64,000 nt of DNA from Massospora cicadina (taxonomy: Eukaryota; Entomophthoromycota; Entomophthoromycetes; Entomophthorales; Entomophthoraceae), in NCBI GenBank assembly GCA_022478985.1, contig JAKSZP010000003.1:372001-436000 (forward strand), given 5' to 3'. A program made the position numbers and the translations under genes. Within the stretch, counting starts at the first letter, position 1. Every line of letters starts with the position of its first letter. Below are positions 34,160 to 46,392 of the stretch, piece by piece. Below the pieces are notes generated by a model that did not search any database, was not told the DNA's origin, and saw only the letters and a program-made list of their open reading frames with translations.

Positions 34160-34720
34160 TATTCCTGGTCATGGTGGGATACTATCATCAGTTCATTCCT
34201 CAGTTTCAGCAACTTGGCTGTACTAATGGTCTATCTCCTACAGAAGAATGTGCCCTTTATGTGGTGCCTGAACAGGAACTGGTGTTTAATGCATTACATA
34301 ACACTCTTTGTTCTAAACCTATTTTAGTCCATTCACATTTCATTCAACCCTTTTTTGCTATTCACAGATGCTAGTGATAGCGCCATTTGGTCCATCTTAT
34401 TTCAGCACAATAAGGATCAGGTCAACCACCAGGCTTCCTTCAGTAAGACCTTGACTAAGACTGAACAAAATTATAGCATTACTGAGCACAAATGTCTGAC
34501 TGTTTTTTTGGCAATCAAACATGTCAAGCCTATTTATATGGCACTTATTTCACTGTTATCACCAATACTCATCTGATGGCTTCAGCAGATGAAGGACCAA
34601 GATGGCCGATTAGCCAGATGGGCTCTACGGCTGCAGAACCATGATTTTACTATAGAACATCATTCAGGAGCAATTTATCAGAATGTCAAGGGTAACATGG
34701 ATGCTGGTACTGGATGCTTT
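34160..34720 (+). pseudogene. Element G1 RNase H remnant
   Basis: Three overlapping short frames. 34,171-34,374 starts MVGYYHQFIPQF, the connection motif after the polymerase. 34,355-34,576 contains FTDASDSAIWSILF (first catalytic Asp) and QNYSITEHKCLTVFLAIKH (conserved Glu). Distal to this, to about 34,720, a GRLARWALRLQNHDFTIEHH-like reading continues the domain. It removes template RNA. Frameshifts at about 34,250 and 34,370. Confidence 0.8.
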
Positions 34721-34849
34721 GATCTCTGAGGAGGATTGGCTGTATGATCTAATCAGCCAGCCCAAATGATGGGAGTTGGAGACTCTCGAGATCCATGATA
34801 AGATCCAAAAAATGACTTAAGATACCCAGTTTAGGAATGGATGCTGTAA

Positions 34850-35890
34850 AAGTAAGTTAATGAGAAATACCTCCCATATATCTGCACTTCTTTTGAACTG
34901 ATGTTATCCTAGTAGGACATATGACCATAGTTCTGGACAATGAAGAAGACTAAAAAATAGCTAAAAAATGATGCTATTGGTACCAAATTTTTGAGATTCC
35001 AAGAAGATCTGGAGGCTTGTATGACTTGAAAATCCCAAGATCAGGCAAGCCCCAATATCAGCATTCATTAATGGCCATGTCAGGTCCCCTTAATGTCATT
35101 AGCATCAATGTAGTGGACCCTCTGCCTATTGGGTTAAATGGCCATAAGTATATCTTCTTATCCATGGACCACATAACTAAATGGCTTGAAGCGATTTATG
35201 TCCCCACTGCCACCACAAAAGCAAAGGCCCTATTACTTATTCGATTTATTTTCACTGAGCATGGTTGTCCACAAACTTTACTTTCAACAATATGCTAAAT
35301 TTCACCTTATAGGTAGTCCAAGAACTAACTTCGACTTTTAGAACTAACCAAAGTCTTACTGCCCTTTATAACCCTTCAACCAATGTGGCGGTGGAACGCG
35401 CTATTATAACCCTCATATCTATCCTTCAGAAGATTGCCGCCTCTGACTCTACTAGCTGAAACCATTATTTACTTAGCGCCTTTCTTACATATGAATAAGC
35501 TATCATCAAATCGTCAAGGTTTCCCCTTTTAAAACTCTAATGGGCTTGCTCCCTGAATGCCAAGTAGCATTCAGCCATTGCTCAATACCTCCATACCTGA
35601 GAACTCTGATTTAACAATGATAGCCTTAGACAGTGAAATTGTCTGGATCAAGATCTAGCCATGCAAGGCATTGCCACCACCGCAGTAAGGTAGACATCCT
35701 GATTTACTGTTGGCCAACCCTCATTACCCCTTTTCTTTTAGGAACCTTATTCTCTTTTAATAAACATCAACCTGGAGTTCACAAGAACAAGCTCAACGTT
35801 CTTTGGTACCGACCTTACAAGTTCATTAATGAGGTAAACTCAGATTACTCCATTTTCATCATTAATCAGGGAACAGTAATGAACTGAGTA
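34850..35890 (+). pseudogene. Element G1 integrase remnant
   Basis: Frame 35,017-35,298 reads NVISINVVDPLPIGLNGHKY then FLSMDHITKWLEAIYV, the first catalytic Asp block, and ends where the second Asp block should lie (LLSTIC then stop), so that block is destroyed. Around 35,360-35,420 the sequence NPSTNVAVERAIITL holds the third catalytic residue, Glu. Frame 35,633-35,887 carries the C-terminal GTLFSFNKHQPGVHKNKL, a basic DNA-binding region typical after the core. It would have joined cDNA to the genome. Confidence 0.8.
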
Positions 35891-35963
35891 CATGGCCGAT
35901 TCCTTTGGCCCTATACTCACCTCTGACAGGATCTTAAGGGCGTTGTTAATTCAAGATGATGGG

Positions 35964-36414
35964 TGAGCCGAAATCCCTACTCCTGAATTGAGCCATGATA
36001 AGTTGACTCTCAAGAGATTGCAAATGGAACCCGTAACTGAAAGCACAGATGAGAGTCTCAATCAGGAAGCATTAAGCACACGAAAATTAATTGAGATGTA
36101 TTCAAGAATTATATCCCCACTTCCTGAACCTCAAGAGGAGTGACCCCCATCATTGCGGTCATGAGGCTGATGCAGAACAATGAGGGCGCTGACCAGTGTC
36201 AATCTGTAAGGCTGTGAAAGGTCTTTATCATACAGGGCCATGAAGGTCCCCTAGGCACAACATCCCCACATATCCTATAATTATTTATGCTTTTTAACTC
36301 AATAAATTTGTCTAATATGCCTCATCTTTTTGTTTTATTGAACTCTACTCTAATATACAGCTTTGCCCATTTTAAACTCTAGCTACAGTCAAGAGAACTG
36401 TTATGGTGAGAAAA
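35964..36414 (+). repeat. Element G1 3' LTR
   Basis: About 451 bp, homologous to 29,882-30,335. A degenerate purine-rich run AAGATGATGGG (35,953-35,963) before it is the likely polypurine tract. Just right of the LTR, the interrupted X LTR resumes. Confidence 0.85.
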
Positions 36415-37136
36415 TGAATGATAATTGTGAAATAAGTTGGGAATTCGGTTATCAATATTGGGGATTTTCAAGATCCCCTAGTTAGATGGCATCTAACTGC
36501 CAATTTTGATGATTTTTCCATTTGACTTTACTTCTTGTATGTATGAGCTCCTTATTGTGGTGATCATACCTAAGCCTAGATGTTCAGGGGCCCTTTTTTC
36601 TGTCCTCCCTTCTGGGTTATGGGCAGTAGCATCCTCTCTGGGTATGGCCTTATTACCAGATTTGGTAATATGCTTGGCAACATTTAGTTTGTGAAATAGT
36701 GATCCTTCAATGGACCTTGCATCCTGTTTCAAAAAACTCTCAAAAGTCAATTGTTGTCTGGATTTGGTAATATCCACTTGAGAGCCTCAATCATTACCAT
36801 CGGGTAAATTTGGTCAAATCATCATTTCATCACCAGTGAGTTGTAAATTATTTCTCCCCCAAAGGTATAAAAGGGGGTCAATTTTCATAGAGTTCTTGGG
36901 CGACATCATTATCATTTTACAAATCTTCTGAAGCATCAGGGTGAAAAATACCTCACATGACATCACTATGATCATGGGGTAAATTTCTTGCCTCACCATA
37001 ATCTATAAAAAGGGCTCATCCATCTCCATATATGGCAGTAAGTTGCCCACAGTTCTGCTGGTTTGGGGGTGAATTCTGCATATTCTCTTCTTTGCAAAAA
37101 ATATCTGCTGTTCCAATAGTGGCCTCATCCATGACA
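36415..37136 (-). repeat. Element X 3' LTR, proximal part
   Basis: Aligns with 57,525-58,224. Shared blocks include TTGGGGATTT, GATGGC(A/G)TCTAACT, TGGGTTATGGGCAGT, TTGCCTTATTACCAGATTTG-like, GGTATAAA and GGGGTCAATTTTCATAG. The right edge CCATGACA and the matching CCACAACA at 58,224 give a TG start on the minus strand. The minus strand shows a purine run GGGAAGGGAAG immediately outside (37,137-37,147). Frames 36,493-36,777 and 36,814-36,999 on the minus strand are inside the LTR and not genes. Confidence 0.85.
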
Positions 37137-37599
37137 CTTCCCTTCCCAAGATGAGACCATGGGATTGACATCAGGTGCCACTAATGTACTCTACTAGATA
37201 CAATGTTAGTATCATCATCCCAGTTAGATTATTTGGCTCCTTTCTTTGCCAAGACAGTTGCAGGGCCAGTCCAATTGAGCTGTACTTTAAATGGGAACCC
37301 CATAGATGTTAGAACAGAATTTGTCCCTTAGGCTAAAATCCATAAACCTGGTTCATTTTTTGACTCTCAAATTGAACTTGAGGGATAGTCTCCTTGATAT
37401 TGTTTGAAGCTTCCAATTGAATTCTGATAAGTTTATCAGCTAACTCCTACTATTAACTTCCAAGTGGAAGGTTCATCCAGTCCGCTGTGATGATTGGCAC
37501 TAGATGGGTTGGCAGAGCTGCCTCTCGCCCATACAGGGATTTTAAAGGGGACATCTTAATTACTTGTTGGTTGATTAACTGGTAAGCAACAATGTAGAT

Positions 37600-38150
37600 G
37601 GCAGCAACTGATCCTATTTCAATTTGTAATTGAGGGCCATTTTTTTAAAAATACCTCCTAATGAACCATTGACTTGCTCAACGCATTTGTTTAAGATGGG
37701 GTGTAGAATGTGGTGAAATGATGTTTCACACCCACTAGTTCAATTTACTTTCTCACCACTTATAAGATGAAATTTTTCTTATTGTCTGAAAGTAAAACTT
37801 AAGGGCAACCATGTCTTATAATCATTGTTTGTAAAGGAAGCAAAAGGTGGAGTTTGTGGGGTATATCTTGAACGTGGAGGACTTGACCCAATTGTGAAGT
37901 TGTAGATCGCTATTAGGATGAAATTTGATCCACTGTAGGAAGTTGGTAGAGATCCCACCACGTTGATTGATATATTGCTGTAGAGCGCTGTGTGGGGGGA
38001 TTAGCATAGACATAAAGCGCTTCTACAGCAGTAAGAAACTCACACAGGGTATGAACAACTCTAAAGCTTGGTGCACTTTGTCAGACATACACTCCCAGTA
38101 GAATCTCTCTTTCAATATATCAGAATTACTGAAATCTTTCATGGCCCATA
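37600..38150 (-). pseudogene. Element X integrase remnant
   Basis: Minus-strand fragments: VGSLPTSYSGSNFILIAIYN (from frame 37,961-37,779), matching the first catalytic block but with the second acidic position changed to Tyr; further on, HPILNKCVEQVNGSLGGIFK around 37,690-37,630, with the third catalytic residue Glu in CVEQVNG. Stops lie between. Frame 38,013-37,822 overlaps in another register. From 37,600 to 37,150 the C-terminal part and 3' untranslated region are not readable. Confidence 0.7.
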
Positions 38151-38389
38151 TGCTTATGGGCTTCCATCATCAAATACATTCATTCACTGGGAAAAATATA
38201 GGGGTACCACTTGTTTTCAATCTTCTTTTGTAGGTTTCCATAGACATGCTAGGTGTCTCTGGAACATCTCCTCAGAAGATTTTAACTTCTTCTGTTCTTC
38301 TTGCCAGGTCTCTTCTGGAAAGCTGATTAAGTCATAGAGTCATCCAATACCAGGCGTTTGTAAGTGAAACACTGGCAATTATGATATTC

Positions 38390-38650
38390 TGTCAGCATTC
38401 AGATGTTTGTCTCCAGATCAGTATATGATCTCAAAGTCATAGCCCTGGAGGAGTACAGCTCAGCGGGAAAGGCATCCATCAGTATCCTTAATATTCTGCA
38501 ACCTGTGGAGCGACGCATGATTCTTTACTACCTTAAAATGTACCCCATATAAGTAAGGTCTGAAGTATTTAACTGCTCAGATCACTGCCAGGCACTCTCG
38601 CTCAGTGACCATGTAGTTCTCTGCTTTGCCGAGCACCTGGAATAGTATTT
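38390..38650 (-). pseudogene. Element X RNase H remnant
   Basis: The minus strand reads AENYMVTERECLAVI, then AVKYFRPYLYGVHFKVVKNH, HASLHRLQNIKD and GDKHLNADRIS. These correspond to the conserved Glu block, the bridging helix region and the final His/Asp block of Ty3/Gypsy RNase H. At least three stops interrupt it. The first catalytic Asp block upstream (38,650-38,900) is too decayed to call. Confidence 0.75.
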
Positions 38651-39079
38651 ATTTGGAAGGTCCACCCCATCTTTGTCTAATTGTGCTGGGATTGCGCCAA
38701 GTGCTACATTGCTGATATCATCATAATGAGGAACGTTTTGTTAAAATCAGGGTAGGCCAAGATTGGCGCCTCTACTAATATTGCCTTTTATTCTGAGAAG
38801 GCCTGCTACTGTTCCAGGCTTAATCAAAATCCAATTCCTTATGAACAGGCGTGAGAGGAGTGCCTCCAAGTCCTTTAAAATGGGGATAAACTGCCAATAT
38901 ATTCCATCATTCCATTGAATACTTGGATATCCCTCATGCTCCTTGTGGCTCCCAAACCATGATGGCTTTCACCTTCTTTCCTTAAGGCTTTAATCCGTTA
39001 GGGATGACCTCCTGCCCAAGAAACTCTAACTGTCTCTTGGGAAAAGTGCAATTGCTACATTTTAGCCTCAGATTTGATG

Positions 39080-39337
39080 CGCAGCCAGGTAAAGAACTCT
39101 CAAAGTTGCTGTATATGCTCTTGGAATGTTCAGCTGAACATGGTGATATCATTAAGGTAAACCATAATGCTAGATAACTTAATCACCAAAAATGTGATCC
39201 AGAGCGCGCTGGAAGGTGTCAGGGGCGTTGCAGAGCCCATGAGGATGCCTCATGAGCTCAAACAACTCATAATTACTAATAAGGCGCACTTCTTCTGATC
39301 TTCTGGCAAGAGCTCCATTTACCAGTAGCCGCTGGCC
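39080..39337 (-). pseudogene. Element X reverse transcriptase, C-terminal half
   Basis: Directly left of G2, the minus strand begins DMASGYW (motif A Asp), then a stop, then MELLPEDQKKCAL. After a frameshift it reads SNYELFELMRHPHGLCNAPD and FQRALDHIFGD, then after another shift MVYLNDITMFS, where YLND replaces YLDD. The N-terminal half ends at 47,180 with KYLSVI, so G2 sits exactly between the residues preceding the catalytic Asp and the Asp itself. The catalytic box change and three breaks show it was dead or decayed extensively. Confidence 0.85.
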
Positions 39338-39342
39338 ATATC

Positions 39343-40122
39343 TGGTGTATATGGTTTGACCAACCATCAGTTTATAACTATATATAATTGGATATTTAGA
39401 TAATCTTTTGATAGAGGATTTGATTCTGTCTTAGTAATTGGTAGGGCACGCGGCCTAGGTTTTTATATGGAGATGATACTTTACCATTGTAATGTTAATT
39501 AAATCCTTGAGCCCTACCAACGAAATTCTCATTCCCTTATATTATTGACAACTGGTGCCATGGCTTTTAATCTGTTATTCGCCTCTCATTTCAGATCAGC
39601 AACAATATGCTTTTTACCCACGTTGGATTATAATATAGTATTAGGGTCTATTATGATTATTATGGCCAGCTGCCAGTGATTCTTGTACCTTTGGTGGAAT
39701 TTGGTTAATTCAGTATATTGATCTTATGTGAAAATACTCTCAAATAAAAAACACTTGCTTCCCCAGCGTATTTGAAAGATTCCTCTGGTATTATACTTAT
39801 CTTAATAACTGTTTAGTAACCACAAATAATTTAATTAGAACTCTTGTAGAGAGAGGATATCTGAGTGAGCTTACCATTTGGAACAAGGTCTTTTTTGCCT
39901 TAGTAGATAGTTTTGACCTACTAGTAAGCTTGATAGAGAGCCTAGGAATCCTCATCAGTATTAGATAATATAGAAGATTACTCTTATTGAATTAAAAAAT
40001 CCTGTGTCCGACTTTAAGGGTTTAAGTGGTTATTTTTACCCAGATTACTTTAACAGTGTCTAGTATTGTTGTTGCGCAAACCTAGTTTATTGGAAATTGA
40101 TGCCTAAGTGCCAGTTTCAACA
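39343..40122 (+). repeat. Element G2 5' LTR
   Basis: 780 bp. It aligns with 46,393-47,174 through blocks such as ATGGTTTGACCA(A/G)CC, CATCAGTTTATAACTATAT, GGGCACGCGGC, TTATTGACNAC, CTCTCATTTCAGATCAGCA and GAGAGAGGATATCTGAG. Ends TG...CA. Confidence 0.9.
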
Positions 40123-40123
40123 G

Positions 40124-40140
40124 TGGTGCTCACTACATGG
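40124..40140 (+). other. Element G2 primer-binding site
   Basis: TGGTGCTCACTACATGG, one base after the LTR. The first 14 bases are identical to those of G1. Confidence 0.85.
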
Positions 40141-40149
40141 GGCACAAGT

Positions 40150-42435
40150 GCTACCCTGTACTAACTAGAATTTATAAAGCTGACCCTGGGTATTTTCTTG
40201 ATTACTCTGCACAAGTTATAAACTCCAACGCGGCTGCTCCCCCAAGCCGGCATAGATTTGGTCACCAGCTCGTTTTCAGAACAAAGGATAACTGGGTCTT
40301 TGGATCGTGCTCATATGAGTTAGTACCTTGGAAATCTCAAGTGACCATTATAGAAGCTCCTGTGGAGGATTGCTCACTCAGCCTTGGAAGCTTTAAGCAG
40401 AAAGTGTACCTCACTTATTGAGCCTGAGGACGAAATTTCCGTTTGCAAACTTTAGTCCATTTACAAGACCAGGAGATTAAGTAGTTAAGAACACACCTCA
40501 CCTCTGTTAATCAGAAGCTTGATCTGGTTGATCAGTAGTTTTTGGAGGAAACCAATATACTTCTGGAGTGATTAATCAACTCTGTCATGAGTTCACCTCT
40601 CATGGTACTAAAGGGTCAGTTCATCCAAAAATGCCAAATACAATCACAGGTTATGAGGCTACCGCTGAGTCTCTATCCAACCTATGTCAGTATTTTAAAA
40701 AAATTCTCAATGATTTCTCCTTAGATTGTTAGCTTGGGAGGGCAATCCAAACAGGCACCATTATTGTCCCCTTGTGCAAGGGGTACCCCATTCTTTTAAT
40801 CTGATCAACATACCAAAGTTTGACAAAACTGGAAATGTACACAACTTTACTGCGTTGTTGAACTAAGTATGAGTAATGCCTATGAGATTATTAAGCTGTC
40901 TACATTAATTAGTTCTTTAGATTCTGTGAGTCAAGAGTTTATAGTGCCTAAATCACAAAAAGTTGTAATGACCTATTGGAATGCCAATTTGTTTTGGAAA
41001 AAGTGTTTGGTGGCGCAGAGTGGATGACAACATGAAAGACGTTGTTTCTTAACTTTTCATATAATAAAAATAACTCAGTTATGGCTTTTGCTGAACAATT
41101 TTATTATAAGGCACAATCCCTATATTATCAAGAAAATGTCTATACCTCATCAGTTCCCAGCGAGGTGGTGCAAGGTGCACAGCCATAAATCCAGGAAACT
41201 CGTCATCAGGATTATGGTAAAAAGGGCACCGCAAAGGGCGCCAAAGCCAAAGTAACCCAGTTCAATGGTGTATAACGCGGTGTAGAGTAGTTAAGAAACA
41301 AATAAACAGGAACACTTGGGTGGTCCCCATAGAGGAGCCTATAACCAAGCGAAGATCTGTGCTGGAGGGTTTGGGTGCCTCAGTTTGGAGGGAACCAAGG
41401 TGGCCCAACGGTACACTTGATTTGTAGATACTTTAATTAAAATAGAACGGCCAATGTTGTTAAAGATCTTCCGAGGAGGTTGCACACAGGGTTGCACTAG
41501 TAACCATAAATTTTAAAATAAACACAAACAAACGGGGAATTTTATTTAAAGGAAGGTGACCAATGAGGAAGGTTGGTCTAAAAGAATCATACTTAAACAA
41601 TTATGAGGGAATTATCAATTGGTGGAAGTGGTTCTAAGACCAGATGCACCAATAAGCGCATGCTTCCATCAGGCAGGGTACTATAGCTAGAGATTGACTG
41701 AACTCAAATTACGGATTGAAGGCAAGGCTGACCCAAGCTGGAAATTTCGAAAATTGAACAGATTTCAAAACCCCATTTTCCTAACAACCAAACTGAACTT
41801 TTGTCATTTAGAAGGTAACTCGTCTTTTTTAACGCCACTGAAGTAACATTTGGCTGGGCATATTATACTTCCCCTGAACCAACCTAGGGCGTACCTGGCA
41901 TGCACCTAGCGTTGGTCCAAGGTGTGACTCAAGTCAGGGAGGTCCTATAACTTGACCTTTTTTTGACTCTTGACGCCCAGCCTTGTCATGGCGGTTGGTC
42001 CCCTAAATATAGTCATGTAAACATGAAATATATGGAGCTAACGTGTTCAACAATTTTGATGCTCAGATCACCCTGCGTCATGTATGTGAGCCCTATACTG
42101 ATTTATATCAGGTTTTTCTCCCTGTCTTGAACAAGGAGAGCGATATCAACCATATGGTAATTTATCTCCGTTGCTTTGCTGTCTCTTTTACGGCGCCTAG
42201 CCCAGGTTGATAAGAGCTCTGTGACCATTTGGATAAGATCATCATATCAAAAGCAGCTTCAATTCAGTCTTACGACCCCCACTTCTCTAAACCTGATATT
42301 ATAAAGTTTACTTGTTATCTGTGCAAAAACCTGGGGCATTACGCCAATAATTGCCTTGGGTTGGGTTACAAACTCAAAGTTCAATCTGCGAATATTGGAA
42401 ATAAGGAAGCTTTGGGAAAAGGACGGGTGGAGTAA
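40150..42435 (+). pseudogene. Element G2 gag remnant with intact zinc knuckle
   Basis: Open frame 40,137-40,421 (94 codons, including YKADPGYFLDYSAQVINSNA) lies at the start of gag. Further pieces around 40,650-41,200 are broken by stops. Frame 42,229-42,435 (68 codons) carries CYLCKNLGHYANNC, a perfect C-x2-C-x4-H-x4-C knuckle at residues 29-42. Gag forms the particle; the knuckle binds the genomic RNA. The stretch 41,200-42,200 has no readable frame and could hide a further small insertion, which I could not show. Confidence 0.7.
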
Positions 42436-42513
42436 AACTGGGATTTTCTACCTCCTCCCTTTTACAAGAATCCCATGTAAGATAAAATTTGGGAATTCCA
42501 TTTCATTAAGCCT

Positions 42514-43128
42514 TTGTCCAAAGTGGACGCTCATACTTCTGCATTAAATCAAGTGATTGTAGAGGAGGAGATGGTGATTACCACCAATTCTGTAAGCAAT
42601 CAAAGCGATGATTTAGCACCAGTAGAAATAGTGAAGTCATATGTTCAACAGTTGGAACAGCACGAGTTCCCAGTCAACTCGGGTGATATTCCTAAGCTGG
42701 ACACCGTCCAGGAAGCCATATCTATTGGTACTTTGGAAGAAATAACCATTTTTTTGTGCTGACCTACAATATTATCTAGGGAAAGAAGATGCTCTTGATG
42801 TTATGCATTCAGTGAGGATGATGCATATGCTGCAGAATGCACATACATAGCTATTACTGTTAATAAGCTCAAAGTAAGAGCAGTTGTGGACAGTGGGGCC
42901 CCAATCAGTATAGTGTCCTCCAAACGGATGAAAAAACTTGGCCTAACACCATATATTGACCAATTTGAAAGTTATGGTACTAAAGATCCCCAAATAATCA
43001 CTTCATTAGGCGCATATAGTGCACTGCTACTGCAGTTCAGTTTCTTAGTTTTGTCTGCTCCTGCTATAGGTTTACCAAGCCAAGGTTATGAATTTCTTGT
43101 CAGAACCTCATTTATCTGGACTTATTGA
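42514..43128 (+). pseudogene. Element G2 protease and upstream linker remnant
   Basis: Frame 42,514-42,762 (82 codons) is an acidic linker (EEEMVITTNSVSNQSDDLAP). Frame 42,886-43,128 (80 codons) is the aspartic protease: DSGAPISIVSSKRMKKLGL at its start contains an intact D-S-G active site, which sits at the protease position in the Ty3/Gypsy order. The second conserved block (YEFLVRTSFI) is weaker than in G1. Cleaves the Gag-Pol precursor. A frameshift or stop separates the two frames. Confidence 0.8.
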
Positions 43129-43849
43129 GTTAAATCCAATTTGAGGAAAGATATTTGGAGATTTTAGGACAAAATTCTCCCCTATACTACAATTGAAATC
43201 CTAAGGACTCAGCGCTTATCAAGCAAAATTTGTTAATCTCGTTTATAAGGATGTAATAGTACCGCTAGGGTATCAACGTATCTGTTGCCGCACTCAGTGG
43301 TTGCCTAATAAAATTTGGAAATTAAAGACATTCAATTGAGGGCCAATTGTAACTTAACTATTTGTTGGGCCATTAACGTATAATGGGTACAAAAATTATC
43401 ATGGAAATTCCACCTGGATTATATGATAAAATATTTACACCATTTTGCCTCTCTAATTTTAACATGTGGTTGAGCCAGGAATTATTCTTCCTGACCATGG
43501 CAAGAGTAAGGTAGTTCTAGCTAATCTATCTCCACACTATCCCAAATAAAGAGACATACATTTTTTTGCTTTTGTACATATTCATCCAATGGAAGAAGTC
43601 AAGAAAATTCTCAAGTTTGATACTTTAGAGTAACTGAGCCTTATTGGCAATACCAATCTCTCAGTTTGATTTTTGAAACAATGTGAGAGCTTATCTGGGC
43701 TACTGAGGTAGAGAAGGATCAAGCGTTAGCCCTTTTTAATAAATATAGTGTTATTTTTGAAAAGTCAATATTATTTTGGGCTGTGCAAATGATGTGTCGC
43801 ATCATATTGACACCAGCAATCATACGCCCATTTTCCTTCATCCTATTGG

Positions 43850-44340
43850 GCGTTTTATAGCGGCGGATGAGTTTGTTAGTGCTGCGATTAGTCAACTAAA
43901 TCAATATGAAAAGTTGTTTCCCTCCAAGATTCCTTAAGCCTCTCTGGTGCCAATCAAAAAAGTAAGGACCGTAAAAACAAATTTGTAATAGATTATCAGA
44001 TGCTCAACAATACTCAAAAAATTTTAATCCTTACCACGGATTGATGATGCACTGGACCGTTTGGGCGGCGCTTAATATTTCTCAGCTATATATTTAATTT
44101 CTGACTACTGGAAGATAGATCTGCCACCGGAGGAGAAGGAGAAATGTGCAATGATAACCGCCCAAGGTCTGTATCACCTCACTCAGATGCTGCAAGGGCT
44201 GTGCAATGCCCATGCGGCCTTCCAACAGGCCATGAATAGAATATTGGGTGACTCTAAAATCTCTTGTATTCTAGTTATCTTGATGATATAAACATTTTTC
44301 TAGAATGTTTAACGAACACTTACAGCGCTTGGAAGAGGTG
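43850..44340 (+). pseudogene. Element G2 reverse transcriptase remnant
   Basis: Readable blocks on the plus strand, in alternating frames: NKFVIDYQMLNNTQK (fingers, about 43,975), RIDDALDRLGGA (about 44,040), DYWKIDLPPEEKEKCAMITA, then MLQGLCNAHAAFQQAMNRIL (about 44,185-44,245), and LDDI at about 44,278 after a one-base shift that breaks the YLDD box. Several stops. The polymerase is clearly Ty3/Gypsy-type. Confidence 0.8.
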
Positions 44341-44559
44341 TTCTGACAGCTTGCCAAAGCCGACTTAAAATTAAGTTGTGTGAGTTTAATTTTTCAAAAG
44401 AATAACTTGAATAATTGTGATTTGTTATTGACAAACACGCCTACGGCATCAAACAGAGAAGATCAAAGCTATTAAAAAGATGACCCAACCAATTAGTAAG
44501 TGGGACATCCAAGTGTTCCTAGAAATGGTGGGATAATACTGATGGGTGGGAAATTCTTC

Positions 44560-45080
44560 AGTAAAAATGGTGATCCGTTATTTTATCTTCTCAAAAACGG
44601 CGTGCACTTTAATTGGACAGAGGATTGTAAGCTGGCTTTTGACAACCTTAAACTGTGCCTGGCCTGAGCACATGTACTTATGTCCCTCAACATAAATAAG
44701 CCATTTTCTATTCAAACAGATGCATCCCTTTTTGCCTTAGGGGATGTGTTATCTCAATTGAATTCAGAAGGGGTTGAACACCCCATTGCTTATTGCAGTT
44801 GAACGTTAGATGTAAATGAATGAAAATATACGGTTATCAAAAAGCTTAACTGTCATCTATGCTTGTAAGCAATTCCAGGTCTATATCCATGGTTTGCATT
44901 TTAATGTGTTAACAGACCAGGCTTCATTGCGTTGGTTAAAAACCTGGAAGAGCCTGAATGACGGTTGGCCCGCTGGGCCTTAAAATTACAAGCATATGAT
45001 TCCAAAATTCAATAACATCCAGGGGTAAAGCATCAAAACGTGGATGGAATTTCTCGACTTCCTACTTTAGCCTTACTAAA
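44560..45080 (+). pseudogene. Element G2 RNase H remnant
   Basis: On the plus strand: FNWTEDCKLAFDNLK-like connection, then KPFSIQTDASLFALGDVLSQ (first catalytic Asp), HPIAYCS, and towards the end RLARWALKLQAYDSKIQ and GVKHQNVDGISRLPTLALL, the last block of the domain with its His and Asp. Stops occur between the blocks, and the conserved Glu block is shifted out of frame around 44,830. Confidence 0.8.
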
Positions 45081-45229
45081 TGATAGAGCTAATGAAATAT
45101 CTGATAAAATAGTAGGTCAGAAATATGATAATGAAATTGAATCATTTTAACGCAAGTTGAACAAACTGAGGCAGAATATTTTTATGAAAATAAAAAAACT
45201 TTATAGAATTGTAGATGAGCAAGCCGTCA

Positions 45230-45820
45230 TATTTCCTTGACCCATTGAGAAATGATATAATCATTGCGGCTCACAAGGGTATGAGCCATGGTTGGTTTAA
45301 AAAACACTTTAACAGTTAAAACAAACTACTATTGGGGAATTCATATCTGATATTCATGAAACGCTCAGTTGTTGTAGAGAGTGCAAGCGGAAGCACCTTA
45401 TCAAAAGGCTACATCATATCAACTAGTCAAACCCAATTTTGCTTGGCACACCATCTCCAATGACATGGTGGGGCCCTTGGCCAACACCTATGGCCAATTT
45501 AAGTACATCATCAAGGCAAATAAAACCTTAATAAATAGGTGGAGGCCAAAGCAGTTAAGGACCTGGGCGCAGTGACCACCGCTAAGTTTATTTTGGATAA
45601 TATAGTCCGTCAACATTTTTGCCCCCAATTTATTATAACAGACAATGAGACTAATTTTTCGTCACAAATAAACACTAAAATCAATGAGTTGATGTGTATA
45701 AGAGGGGTACTATCTACTCTTTAGCACCCTGAGACCAACGGCACTGTTGAAAGATGAAATAACCCCGATGGGTATCTTACATAAGTTGGTTACTGGCAAA
45801 GCGTCCAGCTGAAACCTCTT
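45230..45820 (+). pseudogene. Element G2 integrase remnant
   Basis: Readable: IIIAAHKGMSHGWFKKH (zinc-binding N-terminus), then frame 45,381-45,575 with ISNDMVGPLANTYGQFKYII (first catalytic Asp), and frame 45,539-45,724 with [20 protein letters not shown] followed by ETNFSS, which preserves the second Asp block. Around 45,728-45,760 PETNGTVER supplies the catalytic Glu. All three catalytic acidic residues are thus still encoded, but in different frames. The C-terminal region (45,820-46,300) is broken by stops. Confidence 0.8.
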
Positions 45821-46311
45821 TTTGCCTTCCACTGTGTTTGCCCATAATATTGCTTATCACTAGTCCATACCCATTCTCCATTTGAGTTATTACATGGGAA
45901 GCATCCCACTTAGCCTCCACTTTTATATTCCTGAGTAAAGGAGGAATGTGTGAGATCCAGTTAATATCTTGAGAAATTCACGTGGACTTTAATTCAGTAA
46001 CAAAGATTTTTCTCTAATGCACTAGCATGAAAAGGTAAGGCTGGGGCTCACAATAAAGTGGACTGCCAGACTTTACCTACTTTTGGTGTAGGAAACTAAT
46101 CTGGTATTATGATAATCATGGCTTTGGAAGGATTAGAAAGCTAGAGCACATTTTAAAAAAAGCCCTTTTGAGATTAGAAAAGACATCTACCGATGCTTAC
46201 ACTCTTAAGGATCCTACTAAGGGTTATCTTATCAACTGCATACATGATAAGTTCCTTAAACCTTATCATCAGCCCTCCAGCCTTATGGCCATTGGCATTT
46301 TATAACTTCTT

Positions 46312-46360
46312 AAACCCCTACTAATCTTCCATCTAGTACTAAAAAACCCCTACTAATCTT
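46312..46360 (+). mobile_element. Micro-insertion M2 (about 15 bp) with 17-bp target duplication
   Basis: The 17-mer aaacccctactaatctt stands at 46,312-46,328 and 46,344-46,360. Between are 15 bases, CCATCTAGTACTAAA. It lies inside G2, in the untranslated region just before the 3' LTR, so it postdates G2. Orientation is given by the A run. Confidence 0.85.
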
Positions 46361-46392
46361 TGCTACCTGATGTTTGGTCAAGTTGGGGGAAA

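Larger units (their letters stand above)
29882..36414 (+). mobile_element. Element G1: Ty3/Gypsy retrotransposon nested in the X 3' LTR
   Basis: LTRs at 29,882-30,335 and 35,964-36,414 (about 450 bp) flank a plus-strand gag-pol remnant in Ty3/Gypsy order (gag, protease, polymerase, RNase H, integrase). The insertion site is inside X: the X 5' LTR at 57,520-57,560 runs without interruption across the corresponding point. The LTR ends are decayed and do not show clean TG...CA, and the target duplication is not clear; a TGAGA or GAGAA repeated near both edges is a weak candidate. Stops and frameshifts are frequent. Confidence 0.85.

Noticed and set aside
29870..36412. Target duplication GAGAA or TGAGA for G1
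   Set aside because: The same letters also follow the 5' LTR internally, so they may be part of the LTR end; not counted as proof.
36493..36999. Extra 3' ORF (env-like) of element X
   Set aside because: The same DNA lies in the X 5' LTR at 57.6-58.2 kb, so the region is LTR and not internal coding.
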